Positions 21,401-33,501 are shown, counted from the first letter of the stretch. The stretch is 64,000 bases of DNA from Strigamia acuminata (GCA_949358305.1 OX442317.1:13458186-13522185), one strand, 5' to 3'. Notes: generated by a model from the sequence alone, not told the origin. Numbers and translations: made by a program.

Positions 21401-24400
21401 ACTATTTCAGAACATTTAGAGACATTGGTCTTGTGGTGTTTGTGCTAAGTCAACTGTGATGAGATCAAAAGTCTACTCTCCCAAATCATTGCTTGGATGT
21501 TGCTAAAACTTACATTGAAGCCTTCTACTAAGGTTTAAACACTATTTCAGAACATTCAGAGACATTGGTTTGTGGTGTTTGTGCTAAGTCAACTGTGATG
21601 TCAAATGAGATCAAAAGTTTATTCTTTCAAATTATTGCTTGGATGTTGCTAAAACTTACATTGAAGCCTTCTACTAAGGTTTAAACACTATTTCTGAACA
21701 TTCAGAGACATTGGTCTTGTGGTGTTTGTGCTAAGTCAACTGTGATGTCAAATGAGATCAAAAGTTTATTCTTTCAAATTATTGCTTAGATGTTGCTAAA
21801 ACTAACATTGAAGGCTTCTACTAAGGTTTAAACACTATTTCAGAACATTCAGAGACATTGGTCTTGTGGTGTTTGTGCTAAGTCAACTGTGATGAGATCA
21901 AAAGTCTATTCTCCCAAATCATTGCTTAGATGTTGCTAAAACTTACATTGAAGCCGTCTACTAAGGTTTAAACACTATTTCAGAACATTTAGAGACATTG
22001 GTCTTGTGGTGTTTGTGCTAAGTCAACTGTGATGAGATCAAAAGTCTATTTTCCCAAATCATTTCTTGGATGTTGCTAAAACTTACATTAAAGCTTTCTA
22101 CTAAGGTTTAAACACTATTTCAGAACATTCAGAGACATTGGTCTTGTGATGTTTGTGCTAAGTCAACTGTGATGAGATCAAAAGTCTATTCTTCCAAATC
22201 ATTGCTTGGATGTTGCTAAAACTTACATTGAAGCCTTCTACTAAGGTTTAAACACTATTTTAGAACATTCAGAGACATTGGTTTGTGGTGTTTGTGCTAA
22301 GTCAACTGTGATGTCAAATGAGATCAAAAGTTTATTCTTTCAAATTATTGCTTGGATGTTGCTAAAACTTACATTGAAGCCTTCTACTAAGGTTTAAACA
22401 CTATTTCTGAACATTCAGAGACATTGGTCTTGTGGTGTTTGTGCTAAGTCAACTGTGATGTCAAATGAGATCAAAAGTTTATTCTTCCAAATCATTGCTT
22501 GGATGTTGCTAAAACTTACATTGAAGCCTTCTACTAAAGTTTAAACACTATTTCAGAACATTCAGAGACATTGGTCTTGTGATGTTTGTGCTAAGTCAAC
22601 TGTGATGTCAAATGAGATCAAAAGTTTATTCTTTCAAATTATTGCTTGGATGTTGCTAAAACTAACATTGAAGCCTTCTACTAAAGTTTAAACACTATTT
22701 CAGAACATTCAGAGACATTGGTCTTGTGGTGTTTGTGCTAAGTCAACTGTGATGAGATCAAAAGTCTATTCTCCCAAATCATTGCTTGGATGTTGCTAAA
22801 ACTTACATTGAAGCCGTCTACTAAGGTTTAAACACTATTTCAGAACATTTAGAGACATTGGTCTTGTGGTGTTTGTGCTAAGTCAACTGTGATGTCAAAT
22901 GAGATCAAAAGTTTATTCTTTCAAATTATTGCTTAGATGTTGCTAAAACTAACATTGAAGGCTTCTACTAAGGTTTAAACACTATTTCAGAACATTCAGA
23001 GACATTGGTCTTGTGGTGTTTGTGCTAAGTCAACTGTGATGAGATCAAAAATCTATTTTCCCAAATCATTTGTTGGATGTTGCTAAAACTTACATTAAAG
23101 CTTTCTACTAAGGTTTAAACACTATTTCAGAACATTCAGAGACATTGGTCTTGTGATGTTTGTGCTAAGTCAACTGTGATGAGATCAAAAGTCTATTCTT
23201 CCAAATCATTGCTTGGATGTTGCTAAAACTTACATTGAAGCCTTCTACTAAGGTTTAAACACTATTTTAGAACATTCAGAGACATTGGTTTGTGGTGTTT
23301 GTGCTAAGTCAACTGTGATGTCAAATGAGATCAAAAGTTTATTCTTTCAAATTATTGCTTGGATGTTGCTAAAACTAACATTGAAGCCTTCTACTAAAGT
23401 TTAAACACTATTTCAGAACATTCAGAGACATTGGTCTTGTGGTGTTTGTGCTAAGTCAACTGTGATGAGATCAAAAGTCTATTCTCCCAAATCATTGCTT
23501 GGATGTTGCTAAAACTTACATTGAAGCCGTCTACTAAGGTTTAAACACTATTTCAGAACATTTAGAGACATTGGTCTTGTGGTGTTTGTGCTAAGTCAAC
23601 TGTGATGTCAAATGAGATCAAAAGTTTATTCTTTCAAATTATTGCTTGGATGTTGCTAAAACTTACATTGAAGCCTTCTACTAAGGTTTAAACACTATTT
23701 CTGAACATTCAGAGACATTGGTCTTGTGGTGTTTGTGCTAAGTCAACTGTGATGTCAAATGAGATCAAAAGTTTATTCTTTCAAATTATTGCTTAGATGT
23801 TGCTAAAACTAACATTGAAGGCTTCTACTAAGGTTTAAACACTATTTCAGAACATTCAGAGACATTGGTCTTGTGGTGTTTGTGCTAAGTCAACTGTGAT
23901 GAGATCAAAAGTCTATTCTCCCAAATCATTGCTTAGATGTTGCTAAAACTTACATTGAAGCCGTCTACTAAGGTTTAAACACTATTTCAGAACATTTAGA
24001 GACATCGGTCTTGTGGTGTTTGTGCTAAGTCAACTGTGATGAGATCAAAAGTCTATTTTCCCAAATCATTTCTTGGATGTTGCTAAAACTTACATTAAAG
24101 CTTTCTACTAAGGTTTAAACACTATTTCAGAACATTCAGAGACATTGGTCTTGTGATGTTTGTGCTAAGTCAACTGTGATGAGATCAAAAGTCTATTCTT
24201 CCAAATCATTGCTTGGATGTTGCTAAAACTTACATTGAAGCCTTCTACTAAGGTTTAAACACTATTTTAGAACATTCAGAGACATTGGTTTGTAGTGTTT
24301 GTGCTAAGTCAACTGTGATGTCAAATGAGATCAAAAGTTTATTCTTTCAAATTATTGCTTGGATGTTGCTAAAACTTACATTGAAGCCTTCTACTAAGGT

Positions 24401-27400
24401 TTAAACACTATTTCTGAACATTCAGAGACATTGGTCTTGTGGTGTTTGTTCTAAGTCAACTGTGATGAGATCAAAAGTCTATTCTCCCAAATCATTGCTT
24501 GGATGTTGCTAAAACTTACATTGAAGCCGTCTACTAAGGTTTAAACACTATTTCAGAACATTTAGAGACATTGGTCTTGTGGTGTTTGTGCTAAGTCAAC
24601 TGTGATGAGATCAAAAGTCTACTCTCCCAAATCATTGCTTGGATGTTGCTAAAACTTACATTGAAGCCTTCTACTAAGGTTTAAACACTATTTCAGAACA
24701 TTCAGAGACATTGGTTTGTGGTGTTTGTGCTAAGTCAACTGTGATGTCAAATGAGATCAAAAGTTTATTCTTTCAAATTATTGCTTGGATGTTGCTAAAA
24801 CTTACATTGAAGCCTTCTACTAAGGTTTAAACACTATTTCTGAACATTCAGAGACATTGGTCTTGTGGTGTTTGTGCTAAGTCAACTGTGATGTCAAATG
24901 AGATCAAAAGTTTATTCTTTCAAATTATTGCTTGGATGTTGCTAAAACTAACATTGAAGCCTTCTACTAAAGTTTAAACACTATTTCAGAACATTCAGAG
25001 ACATTGGTCTTGTGGTGTTTGTGCTAAGTCAACTGTGATGAGATCAAAAGTCTATTCTCCCAAATCATTGCTTGGATGTTGCTAAAACTTACATTGAAGC
25101 CGTCTACTAAGGTTTAAACACTATTTCAGAACATTTAGAGACATTGGTCTTGTGGTGTTTGTGCTAAGTCAACTGTGATGAGATCAAAAGTCTACTCTCC
25201 CAAATCATTGCTTGGATGTTGCTAAAACTTACATTGAAGCCTTCTACTAAGGTTTAAACACTATTTCAGAACATTCAGAGACATTGGTTTGTGGTGTTTG
25301 TGCTAAGTCAACTGTGATGTCAAATGAGATCAAAAGTTTATTCTTTCAAATTATCGCTTGGATGTTGCTAAAACTTACATTGAAGCCTTCTACTAAGGTT
25401 TAAACACTATTTCTGAACATTCAGAGACATTGGTCTTGTGGTGTTTGTGCTAAGTCAACTGTGATGTCAAATGAGATCAAAAGTTTATTCTTTCAAATTA
25501 TTGCTTAGATGTTGCTAAAACTAACATTGAAGGCTTCTACTAAGGTTTAAACACTATTTCAGAACATTCAGAGACATTGGTCTTGTGGTGTTTGTGCTAA
25601 GTCAACTGTGATGAGATCAAAAGTCTATTCTCCCAAATCATTGCTTAGATGTTGCTAAAACTTACATTGAAGCCGTCTACTAAGGTTTAAACACTATTTC
25701 AGAACATTTAGAGACATTGGTCTTGTGGTGTTTGTGCTAAGTCAACTGTGATGAGATCAAAAGTCTATTTTCCCAAATCATTTCTTGGATGTTGCTAAAA
25801 CTTACATTAAAGCTTTCTACTAAGGTTTAAACACTATTTCAGAACATTCAGAGACATTGGTCTTGTGATGTTTGTGCTAAGTCAACTGTGATGAGATCAA
25901 AAGTCTATTCTTCCAAATCATTGCTTGGATGTTGCTAAAACTTACATTGAAGCCTTCTACTAAGGTTTAAACACTATTTTAGAACATTCAGAGACATTGG
26001 TTTGTGGTGTTTGTGCTAAGTCAACTGTGATGTCAAATGAGATCAAAAGTTTATTCTTTCAAATTATTGCTTGGATGTTGCTAAAACTTACATTGAAGCC
26101 TTCTACTAAGGTTTAAACACTATTTCTGAACATTCAGAGACATTGGTCTTGTGGTGTTTGTGCTAAGTCAACTGTGATGTCAAATGAGATCAAAAGTTTA
26201 TTCTTTCAAATTATTGCTTGGATGTTGCTAAAACTAACATTGAAGCCTTCTACTAAAGTTTAAACACTATTTCAGAACATTCAGAGACATTGGTCTTGTG
26301 GTGTTTGTGCTAAGTCAACTGTGATGAGATCAAAAGTCTATTCTCCCAAATCATTGCTTGGATGTTGCTAAAACTTACATTGAAGCCGTCTACTAAGGTT
26401 TAAACACTATTTCAGAACATTTAGAGACATTGGTCTTGTGGTGTTTGTGCTAAGTCAACTGTGATGAGATCAAAAGTCTACTCTCCCAAATCATTGCTTG
26501 GATGTTGCTAAAACTTACATTGAAGCCTTCTACTAAGGTTTAAACACTATTTCAGAACATTCAGAGACATTGGTTTGTGGTGTTTGTGCTAAGTCAACTG
26601 TGATGTCAAATGAGATCAAAAGTTTATTCTTTCAAATTATCGCTTGGATGTTGCTAAAACTTACATTGAAGCCTTCTACTAAGGTTTAAACACTATTTCT
26701 GAACATTCAGAGACATTGGTCTTGTGGTGTTTGTGCTAAGTCAACTGTGATGTCAAATGAGATCAAAAGTTTATTCTTTCAAATTATTGCTTAGATGTTG
26801 CTAAAACTAACATTGAAGGCTTCTACTAAGGTTTAAACACTATTTCAGAACATTCAGAGACATTGGTCTTGTGGTGTTTGTGCTAAGTCAACTGTGATGA
26901 GATCAAAAGTCTATTCTCCCAAATCATTGCTTAGATGTTGCTAAAACTTACATTGAAGCCGTCTACTAAGGTTTAAACACTATTTCAGAACATTTAGAGA
27001 CATTGGTCTTGTGGTGTTTGTGCTAAGTCAACTGTGATGAGATCAAAAGTCTATTTTCCCAAATCATTTCTTGGATGTTGCTAAAACTTACATTAAAGCT
27101 TTCTACTAAGGTTTAAACACTATTTCAGAACATTCAGAGACATTGGTCTTGTGATGTTTGTGCTAAGTCAACTGTGATGAGATCAAAAGTCTATTCTTCC
27201 AAATCATTGCTTGGATGTTGCTAAAACTTACATTGAAGCCTTCTACTAAGGTTTAAACACTATTTTAGAACATTCAGAGACATTGGTTTGTGGTGTTTGT
27301 GCTAAGTCAACTGTGATGTCAAATGAGATCAAAAGTTTATTCTTTCAAATTATTGCTTGGATGTTGCTAAAACTTACATTGAAGCCTTCTACTAAGGTTT

Positions 27401-28752
27401 AAACACTATTTCTGAACATTCAGAGACATTGGTCTTGTGGTGTTTGTGCTAAGTCAACTGTGATGTCAAATGAGATCAAAAGTTTATTCTTCCAAATCAT
27501 TGCTTGGATGTTGCTAAAACTTACATTGAAGCCTTCTACTAAAGTTTAAACACTATTTCAGAACATTCAGAGACATTGGTCTTGTGATGTTTGTGCTAAG
27601 TCAACTGTGATGTCAAATGAGATCAAAAGTTTATTCTTTCAAATTATTGCTTGGATGTTGCTAAAACTAACATTGAAGCCTTCTACTAAAGTTTAAACAC
27701 TATTTCAGAACATTCAGAGACATTGGTCTTGTGGTGTTTGTGCTAAGTCAACTGTGATGAGATCAAAAGTCTATTCTCCCAAATCATTGCTTGGATGTTG
27801 CTAAAACTTACATTGAAGCCGTCTACTAAGGTTTAAACACTATTTCAGAACATTTAGAGACATTGGTCTTGTGGTGTTTGTGCTAAGTCAACTGTGATGT
27901 CAAATGAGATCAAAAGTTTATTCTTTCAAATTATTGCTTAGATGTTGCTAAAACTAACATTGAAGGCTTCTACTAAGGTTTAAACACTATTTCAGAACAT
28001 TCAGAGACATTGGTCTTGTGGTGTTTGTGCTAAGTCAACTGTGATGAGATCAAAAATCTATTTTCCCAAATCATTTGTTGGATGTTGCTAAAACTTACAT
28101 TAAAGCTTTCTACTAAGGTTTAAACACTATTTCAGAACATTCAGAGACATTGGTCTTGTGATGTTTGTGCTAAGTCAACTGTGATGAGATCAAAAGTCTA
28201 TTCTTCCAAATCATTGCTTGGATGTTGCTAAAACTTACATTGAAGCCTTCTACTAAGGTTTAAACACTATTTTAGAACATTCAGAGACATTGGTTTGTGG
28301 TGTTTGTGCTAAGTCAACTGTGATGAGATCAAAAGTCTATTCTCCCAAATCATTGCTTGGATGTTGCTAAAACTTACATTGAAGCCTTCTACTAAGGTTT
28401 AAACACTATTTCAGAACATTCAGAGACATTGGTTTGTGGTGTTTGTGCTAAGTCAACTGTGATGTCAAATGAGATCAAAAGTTTATTCTTTCAAATTATT
28501 GCTTGGATGTTGCTAACACTTACATTGAAGCCTTTTACTAAGGTTTAAACACTATTTCTAAACATTCAGAGACATTGGTCTTGTGGTGTTTGTGCTAAGT
28601 CAACTGTGATGAGATCAAAAGTCTATTCTCCCAAATCATTGCTTGGATGTTGCTAAAACTTACATTGAAGCCTTCTACTAAGGTTTAAACACTATTTCAG
28701 AACATTCAGAGACATTGGTTTGTGGTGTTTGTGCTAAGTCAACTGTGATGTC

Positions 28753-28757
28753 AAATG
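28753..28757 (+). repeat. Target site duplication, left copy (AAATG)
   Basis: AAATG immediately precedes the Copia LTR and is repeated at 33502-33506. It lies inside the 7-bp segment that separates long from short monomers. Confidence 0.93.
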
Positions 28758-28984
28758 TGTTATAATCGTGTGTGTCACCAGGCCGAATATGTATAAATCC
28801 CGAATGAGGGTCTCCGACCGCTAGGGGGAGTTGGTTGTATTTTCGGGTCACGGAGGATGACGTGACGTAAACGCGACTTCCGGTCACTTGTTCTTCTGGA
28901 GACGCGTGCTCTGTATATGCCGTGCGAATAAAACCCCTCATATCTTTTCATCCGAAGTTATCCAGTCTTTTCCCAAATACAACA
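28758..28984 (+). repeat. 5' LTR of the Copia element (227 bp)
   Basis: It starts TGTTATAATC and ends AATACAACA. TATAAA at 28792-28797 lies only about 35 bp in, so U3 is very short. AATAAA is at 28927-28932. A TGACGTGACGTAA double motif lies near 28858, downstream of the TATA box. By eye the sequence is identical to the 3' LTR. Confidence 0.96.
28792..28797 (+). promoter_or_regulatory. TATA box of the Copia 5' LTR
   Basis: TATAAA sits at the U3 end of the LTR with AATAAA 130 bp downstream, the usual LTR order. The equivalent site in the 3' LTR is 33309-33314. Confidence 0.65.
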
Positions 28985-28986
28985 AA

Positions 28987-28998
28987 GGGTTATGGGCC
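28987..28998 (+). other. Copia primer binding site, internal initiator tRNA-Met match
   Basis: GGGTTATGGGCC begins 2 nt after the 5' LTR. It is complementary to the anticodon arm of initiator tRNA-Met (the ATG in its centre pairs with the CAU anticodon), not to a tRNA 3' end. Drosophila copia is known to prime from such a cleaved tRNA half-molecule; that this element does the same is inferred. Confidence 0.8.
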
Positions 28999-29137
28999 AC
29001 AGCATCTAACACTGTGTGAGTTTTTACATCTCGTATCGATTTTCCGGGCGTTTTGACGAAGGAGTGACCACTGACCGGACCACGAGACGTTAGGCCTAAT
29101 TTCCAACGCGTGGTAGATCGCCAATCAACCTTCAAAA

Positions 29138-32100
29138 ATGGCGGACAGAGATGCGATGAGGATCGAAAAGCTGGAGGATGAAAACTACGCCACGTGGGCG
29201 TTCAAAATGCGAGTATTCCTGAAGAAGTCGGAATGGTGGACGGTCATCGTTGACGAAGCACCAGTGAACGGAGCAGCGGCGGCGAGGAACGCGTGGCGTG
29301 GCAAGGACGAAAAAGCCATGAACGCAATCGTCCAGGCCCTGTCGCCAGCACAGACAGTGTACGTGATAAACAAAGACACGGCACGCGAATGCTGGGAGAA
29401 ATTGGAGGAAATCCACCGAGGGCGAGCGCGCCAAAGACAGACTATTTTGCGCCGAGAGCTGACCAAAACGAGGTGGGAAAAAGCTGAGACGGCCACGAAG
29501 TTCCTGCAACGTGTGGAGTCGACGGTGAACCAGTTACGAGCTGTTGGCGGCGAAATTTCGGAGCAAGAGGTGGGAACTTTAATAATACAAAACCTGCCAA
29601 AACCATACCACAGCATCCAGAGAGCGTTTGACATGTGCGACGAAGATGAAGTGACGATGGTCAAGCTGCGGCACATGATCATACAGGAGGAATCGCGACA
29701 AACTGGAGACGATGAAGTGGTCGAGAAACTGCATAAAGTGAACCTGTCCAGCCGCACGAAGAACAACTATCGGGGCGGCGAACGGAACGGTGACCACGAC
29801 GGAAAACGAGACCTGAAAAACGTAAGATGTTTCAATTGCCAGAAATTCGGGCACATGGCCAGAAATTGTCGCAGCCAGAAGGAGAGCGAGGGACGACGCG
29901 ATAACAATTCCAAGCAGTCGAGAGGAAATGCCAAGAAGGAACAGCAGCCAGACGCCACCGCCAGGGCTGTGAAAGACAGACCAGAGTTTGCATTTCAGGT
30001 CAGAATCGACCAAACGGAAGGACGGCAGTGGAACCTCGACTCCGGAGCGACGAGGCACATGACGGCGAACAGGGACTTTCTCGAATCGTTCGTGGCAGAT
30101 GACGGAAGTCGAAAGGTGACGCTGGCAGATGGGCGCCAAATCCCAATCATGGGCTGCGGAAACGTGAAATTCATTACGAACGACGCTGACTTGATCGCGA
30201 AGGAGGTATTATACATTCCTGATTTAAATGACAATTTGATTTCGGTGCCAAAACTCGACGACGCGGGTTTACTCGTTGCTTTCGGAAGCGGGAAGTGTAC
30301 GATATCGAGCGGGGACCGAGTGATAATGACTGCTACAAAGATCGGGGACGTGTATAGACTGAACGTGGAGACCGTGGTGGCCGCGCAGGCGAACACGTGC
30401 CAACAATCGACCGAGATCGATGTGTGGCACAACCGAATGTGCCACTTGAACACGGGAACACTGGCGAAAATGCACGAAACGGGTGCAGTTTACGGTTTGG
30501 GGCCAATACAGAAGGACGGGCGGGCATGCGACGAGTGTGCAGCCGGGAAGATGGCCAGAAAACCATTCAAAACGATCGTGAGCGACCAATCGACCAAAAT
30601 ATTGGAACTCGTGCACATGGATCTGTGCGGGCCGCTGACGGAGACGATTGGCGGCAGCCGATATTTGTTTTTGCTAATAGACGACTTCAGTCGCAAAATG
30701 TTTGTCTATTTTATTAGGTCGAAGTCGGACGTTTTCGAGAACTTTAAGGAGTTTGTGGCGGCTGTGGAACGCGAAACCGACACGAAACTTAAACGTATCC
30801 GATCCGACAACGGAGGCGAGTTCGTGAACCACGAAATGGGCGAGTTCATGAAGTCGAACGGCATCCACCACGAGCTTACGGTGCCATTCTCACCTGCCCA
30901 AAACGGCATCGCTGAACGCGGCAACAGAACGCTGATGGAGGCAGCACGCACGATGCTGACGGCGGCGGCTTTGCCTTCGAAATTCTGGGCGGAGGCAGTC
31001 GCGACGGCCGCACACGTGCGCAACAGATGCTCGACAAGAGGAAACGGGGACAGGATTCCACAAGAACTTTGGAGCGGACGGAAGCAGCAAGTTGGCTATT
31101 TTCGAACATTTGGCTGTGCTGCGCAGATGTGGATCCATAATTCCAAACGAAAGAAATTGGACGCGAAGTCGAAACCTGTCATTTTTATGGGTTACTGCGT
31201 CAACAGAAAGGGCTACCGAGTCTACGACCCGAAAACTGAGAAGCTAGAGCCGACACGCGACTTGAGATTCAACGAGGCGAGATGGGGCGGAGAAATGCTG
31301 ACTTCGCCTCAGGGTTCGAATTTCGTGTCGCCGTACGACGCCGAACAAGAGACCGGGGAGCAGACAACAGACAATCCAGAGCCCAACGAAACGGACAACG
31401 GTGCCACCGAAGACGAGGAGTCCACCACTGGAAACGGAGACGGAGACGACGAAGAAGCTAACGAAAACACGACAACACGCAAATCAAAGCGCATCAAGAG
31501 GAAGCCAGACCGACTGGTGGTGCAGCCAAGAGGCGCCACTTACTGCAAGAGCGTGAAGCACGTCGAGCCAAACACCGTGGTCCAAGCACAGGACTCTCCG
31601 GAACACAAGAAGTGGGAAAGCGCGATCCAGGAGGAACTGAAATCTCACGAGGAATTCAAGACGTGGAGACTGGTGAAAAGAGCCGTTGCAACAAATGTGC
31701 TGAGGTCAAGATGGGTTTTTAAAATCAAAAAGAACCAGCAGGGCGAGATCGAGCGTTACAAAGCCAGATTGGTGGCCGTCGGATGCGGACAACGGCCGGG
31801 ACTGGATTACGAGGACACATACTCACCTGTAATGCGACTTGCGAGCCTGCGACTACTTCTAGCCATTGCTGTCCAACAAAATTGGCGAGTACGACAATAC
31901 GACGTGAAAACAGCGTACCTGCACGGGAAACTGCTTGAGAAGGTGTACATGGAGCAGCCACCCGGGAACGAGGAACGAGACCGAGAAGAGTGGGTGTGCG
32001 AGCTTCTAAAAGCCATCTACGGACTCAAACAGGCCGGACGCACATGGTACCTGACACTCGACAAAATACTCAGAAAAAATGGATTTCGGCGACTATACGC

Positions 32101-33103
32101 GGATGAAGGCGTGTACGTGCTCAACAATCAAAGCGGGACAACAATATTGGGGATTTTCGTCGACGACATGCTGAACGTGACGTCAAATATCGGGATCGAA
32201 GATTGGACGGCGGACTTGCTGAGAAAATCGGTCGAAATCAAGGATTTAGGCACACCAACGAGAATTTTGGGGCTTGACGTGGAATGCGACATCGAAAATG
32301 GATCGATCACCGTGTCGCAAGAAGCCTATATCGAGGAGGTGTTGGAAAGTTTCCAGATGGGGCCATGCAAACCAGTGTCGACGCCGATGGTCAAACACGA
32401 CCAACCGAAGCCCGAAGACGACGTAAATCCAGACGAGGTGCCGTACCAGAGCCTGATGGGGTCGCTAATGTACCTCGTGCAGGGAACGAGACCGGACATC
32501 GCTTACGCAACTCACTACCTGTGCCGATACAATCACAGCCACGGATTGTCCCACTGGAAGATGGGAAAGAGGATTTTGCGTTACCTGAAGGGGACGAAGG
32601 GGAAGAAGTTGCGATTCGTACGAAACGAAGAACAGATGACGGGATACGTGGACGCGAGCTGGAATTGCAACACCGAGGATGCAAAATCGACAACCGGATT
32701 TATTTTTCTACTTGCAGGGGCCGGCGTAGTATGGAAGTCATCGAAGCAAACGTGTGTCGGGATGTCGAGCTGCGAATCCGAATTCATCGCCATTAGCGAG
32801 GCGGTAAAAGAAGGACTTTGGCTCAAGAAATTTCTGGAAGAGCTGGGGCTGAACGAATTGATGGGGGACGCTGCGAGGCTGTACACCGACAGCGAGTCGG
32901 CCGAGATGTTGGCACGAGGACTGGCGCAGCATCAGCGGTCGAAACACATTAATTTGCGCTATTGTTTTATAAAGGACGAGGTCGAGAACGGAGAAGTGGA
33001 GTTGCTGCACGCGGGAACCGACAAGATGGTCGCGGATATGCTGACGAAGGCGGTGACTTTGCAGAAGCAGTGCTGGTGTTCAAAGATGTGTGGACTGGAT
33101 TAA
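29138..33103 (+). CDS. gag-pol: Copia Gag-Pol polyprotein, intact
   Basis: A 1321-residue polyprotein in one uninterrupted frame carries the full replication machinery. Gag occupies about residues 1-250 and has zinc knuckle CFNCQKFGHMARNC (C231, C234, H239, C244). Protease has LDSGAT (Asp 301). The integrase zinc site is H431, H436, C464, C467, and its triad is D495, D557, E593 with exactly 35 residues between the last two. An acidic linker (about 735-780) precedes reverse transcriptase, which has QYDVKTAYLHG (Asp 922) and FVDD (1007-1010). RNase H has VDASW (1172), SCESEF (1213) and YTDSES (1251), then HINLRY near 1270. The ATG at 29138 is in context CAAAAATGG and is the first good start after the primer site. 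Gag and Pol share one frame, so excess Gag would need splicing or processing. Every catalytic residue is present. Confidence 0.97.
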   Translation: MADRDAMRIEKLEDENYATWAFKMRVFLKKSEWWTVIVDEAPVNGAAAARNAWRGKDEKAMNAIVQALSPAQTVYVINKDTARECWEKLEEIHRGRARQRQTILRRELTKTRWEKAETATKFLQRVESTVNQLRAVGGEISEQEVGTLIIQNLPKPYHSIQRAFDMCDEDEVTMVKLRHMIIQEESRQTGDDEVVEKLHKVNLSSRTKNNYRGGERNGDHDGKRDLKNVRCFNCQKFGHMARNCRSQKESEGRRDNNSKQSRGNAKKEQQPDATARAVKDRPEFAFQVRIDQTEGRQWNLDSGATRHMTANRDFLESFVADDGSRKVTLADGRQIPIMGCGNVKFITNDADLIAKEVLYIPDLNDNLISVPKLDDAGLLVAFGSGKCTISSGDRVIMTATKIGDVYRLNVETVVAAQANTCQQSTEIDVWHNRMCHLNTGTLAKMHETGAVYGLGPIQKDGRACDECAAGKMARKPFKTIVSDQSTKILELVHMDLCGPLTETIGGSRYLFLLIDDFSRKMFVYFIRSKSDVFENFKEFVAAVERETDTKLKRIRSDNGGEFVNHEMGEFMKSNGIHHELTVPFSPAQNGIAERGNRTLMEAARTMLTAAALPSKFWAEAVATAAHVRNRCSTRGNGDRIPQELWSGRKQQVGYFRTFGCAAQMWIHNSKRKKLDAKSKPVIFMGYCVNRKGYRVYDPKTEKLEPTRDLRFNEARWGGEMLTSPQGSNFVSPYDAEQETGEQTTDNPEPNETDNGATEDEESTTGNGDGDDEEANENTTTRKSKRIKRKPDRLVVQPRGATYCKSVKHVEPNTVVQAQDSPEHKKWESAIQEELKSHEEFKTWRLVKRAVATNVLRSRWVFKIKKNQQGEIERYKARLVAVGCGQRPGLDYEDTYSPVMRLASLRLLLAIAVQQNWRVRQYDVKTAYLHGKLLEKVYMEQPPGNEERDREEWVCELLKAIYGLKQAGRTWYLTLDKILRKNGFRRLYADEGVYVLNNQSGTTILGIFVDDMLNVTSNIGIEDWTADLLRKSVEIKDLGTPTRILGLDVECDIENGSITVSQEAYIEEVLESFQMGPCKPVSTPMVKHDQPKPEDDVNPDEVPYQSLMGSLMYLVQGTRPDIAYATHYLCRYNHSHGLSHWKMGKRILRYLKGTKGKKLRFVRNEEQMTGYVDASWNCNTEDAKSTTGFIFLLAGAGVVWKSSKQTCVGMSSCESEFIAISEAVKEGLWLKKFLEELGLNELMGDAARLYTDSESAEMLARGLAQHQRSKHINLRYCFIKDEVENGEVELLHAGTDKMVADMLTKAVTLQKQCWCSKMCGLD

Positions 33104-33274
33104 TATTTTTCGTATTTCATATGTCTTGCAGCAATGTTATATTCCTTGATCTTTTATTATTCGATTGTATTAGCGTATTTCTGTTATTACTTGCCCATTT
33201 TTAGTTTTTAGTAATGTCATTCATTGATTTTGTATTTGTTTGTTTTTACACATTGACCAGGTGAAGAAGGTGTA
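33104..33274 (+). other. Copia 3' untranslated stretch with weak polypurine tract
   Basis: It is T-rich between the stop and 33250. The purine-rich AGGTGAAGAAGG (33259-33270), interrupted by one T, lies four bases before the 3' LTR and is the best candidate for the plus-strand primer. Confidence 0.5.
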
Positions 33275-33501
33275 TGTTATAATCGTGTGTGTCACCAGGC
33301 CGAATATGTATAAATCCCGAATGAGGGTCTCCGACCGCTAGGGGGAGTTGGTTGTATTTTCGGGTCACGGAGGATGACGTGACGTAAACGCGACTTCCGG
33401 TCACTTGTTCTTCTGGAGACGCGTGCTCTGTATATGCCGTGCGAATAAAACCCCTCATATCTTTTCATCCGAAGTTATCCAGTCTTTTCCCAAATACAAC
33501 A
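33275..33501 (+). repeat. 3' LTR of the Copia element (227 bp)
   Basis: It starts TGTTATAATC and ends AATACAACA, with the same length as the 5' LTR and no difference seen by eye. AATAAA for transcript cleavage is at 33444-33449. Confidence 0.96.

Larger units (their letters stand above)
11025..28757 (+). repeat. Satellite array, left part, 147/140-bp monomers in higher-order repeats
   Basis: Head-to-tail monomers are all in the same orientation, phased here from GTTGCTAAAAC. Long monomers are 147 bp (146 when GGTCTTG is GGTTTG). Short ones are 140 bp and lack a 7-bp TCAAATG. Diagnostic variants define monomer types: CTTACA/CTAACA, GCCTTC/GCCGTC/GCTTTC/GGCTTC, AAGGTTT/AAAGTTT, TTCAG/TTCTG/TTTAG, GTGGTG/GTGATG, and several 3' ends. 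Types recur in fixed orders giving 5-, 6- and 10-monomer units. Nearly every monomer carries GTTTAAAC. The consensus has no CpG. I see no long coding frame or promoter. Divergence between corresponding units is very low by eye, indicating recent homogenisation. Confidence 0.98.
28758..33501 (+). mobile_element. Complete Copia (Ty1-type) LTR retrotransposon, 4744 bp
   Basis: The element has two 227-bp LTRs, primer site, 153-bp leader, single gag-pol frame, a 171-bp 3' untranslated stretch and a 5-bp target duplication. Removing it with one AAATG rebuilds a perfect 146-bp satellite monomer (109 + 37 bp), which proves the insertion boundaries. The LTRs look identical and the coding frame is intact, so insertion should be recent. 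The order protease-integrase-RT-RNase H places it in Ty1/Copia. It has the same orientation as the satellite. Confidence 0.97.

Noticed and set aside
28678-28941. Minus-strand frame across the satellite/LTR border and its copy at 33246-33458
   Set aside because: It is a chance antisense reading of the Copia LTR, duplicated because the LTR is duplicated.
29185-30139. Long antisense frames inside the Copia gag-pol gene
   Set aside because: They are shadows of a GC-rich coding region; the plus-strand frame has all the expected motifs.
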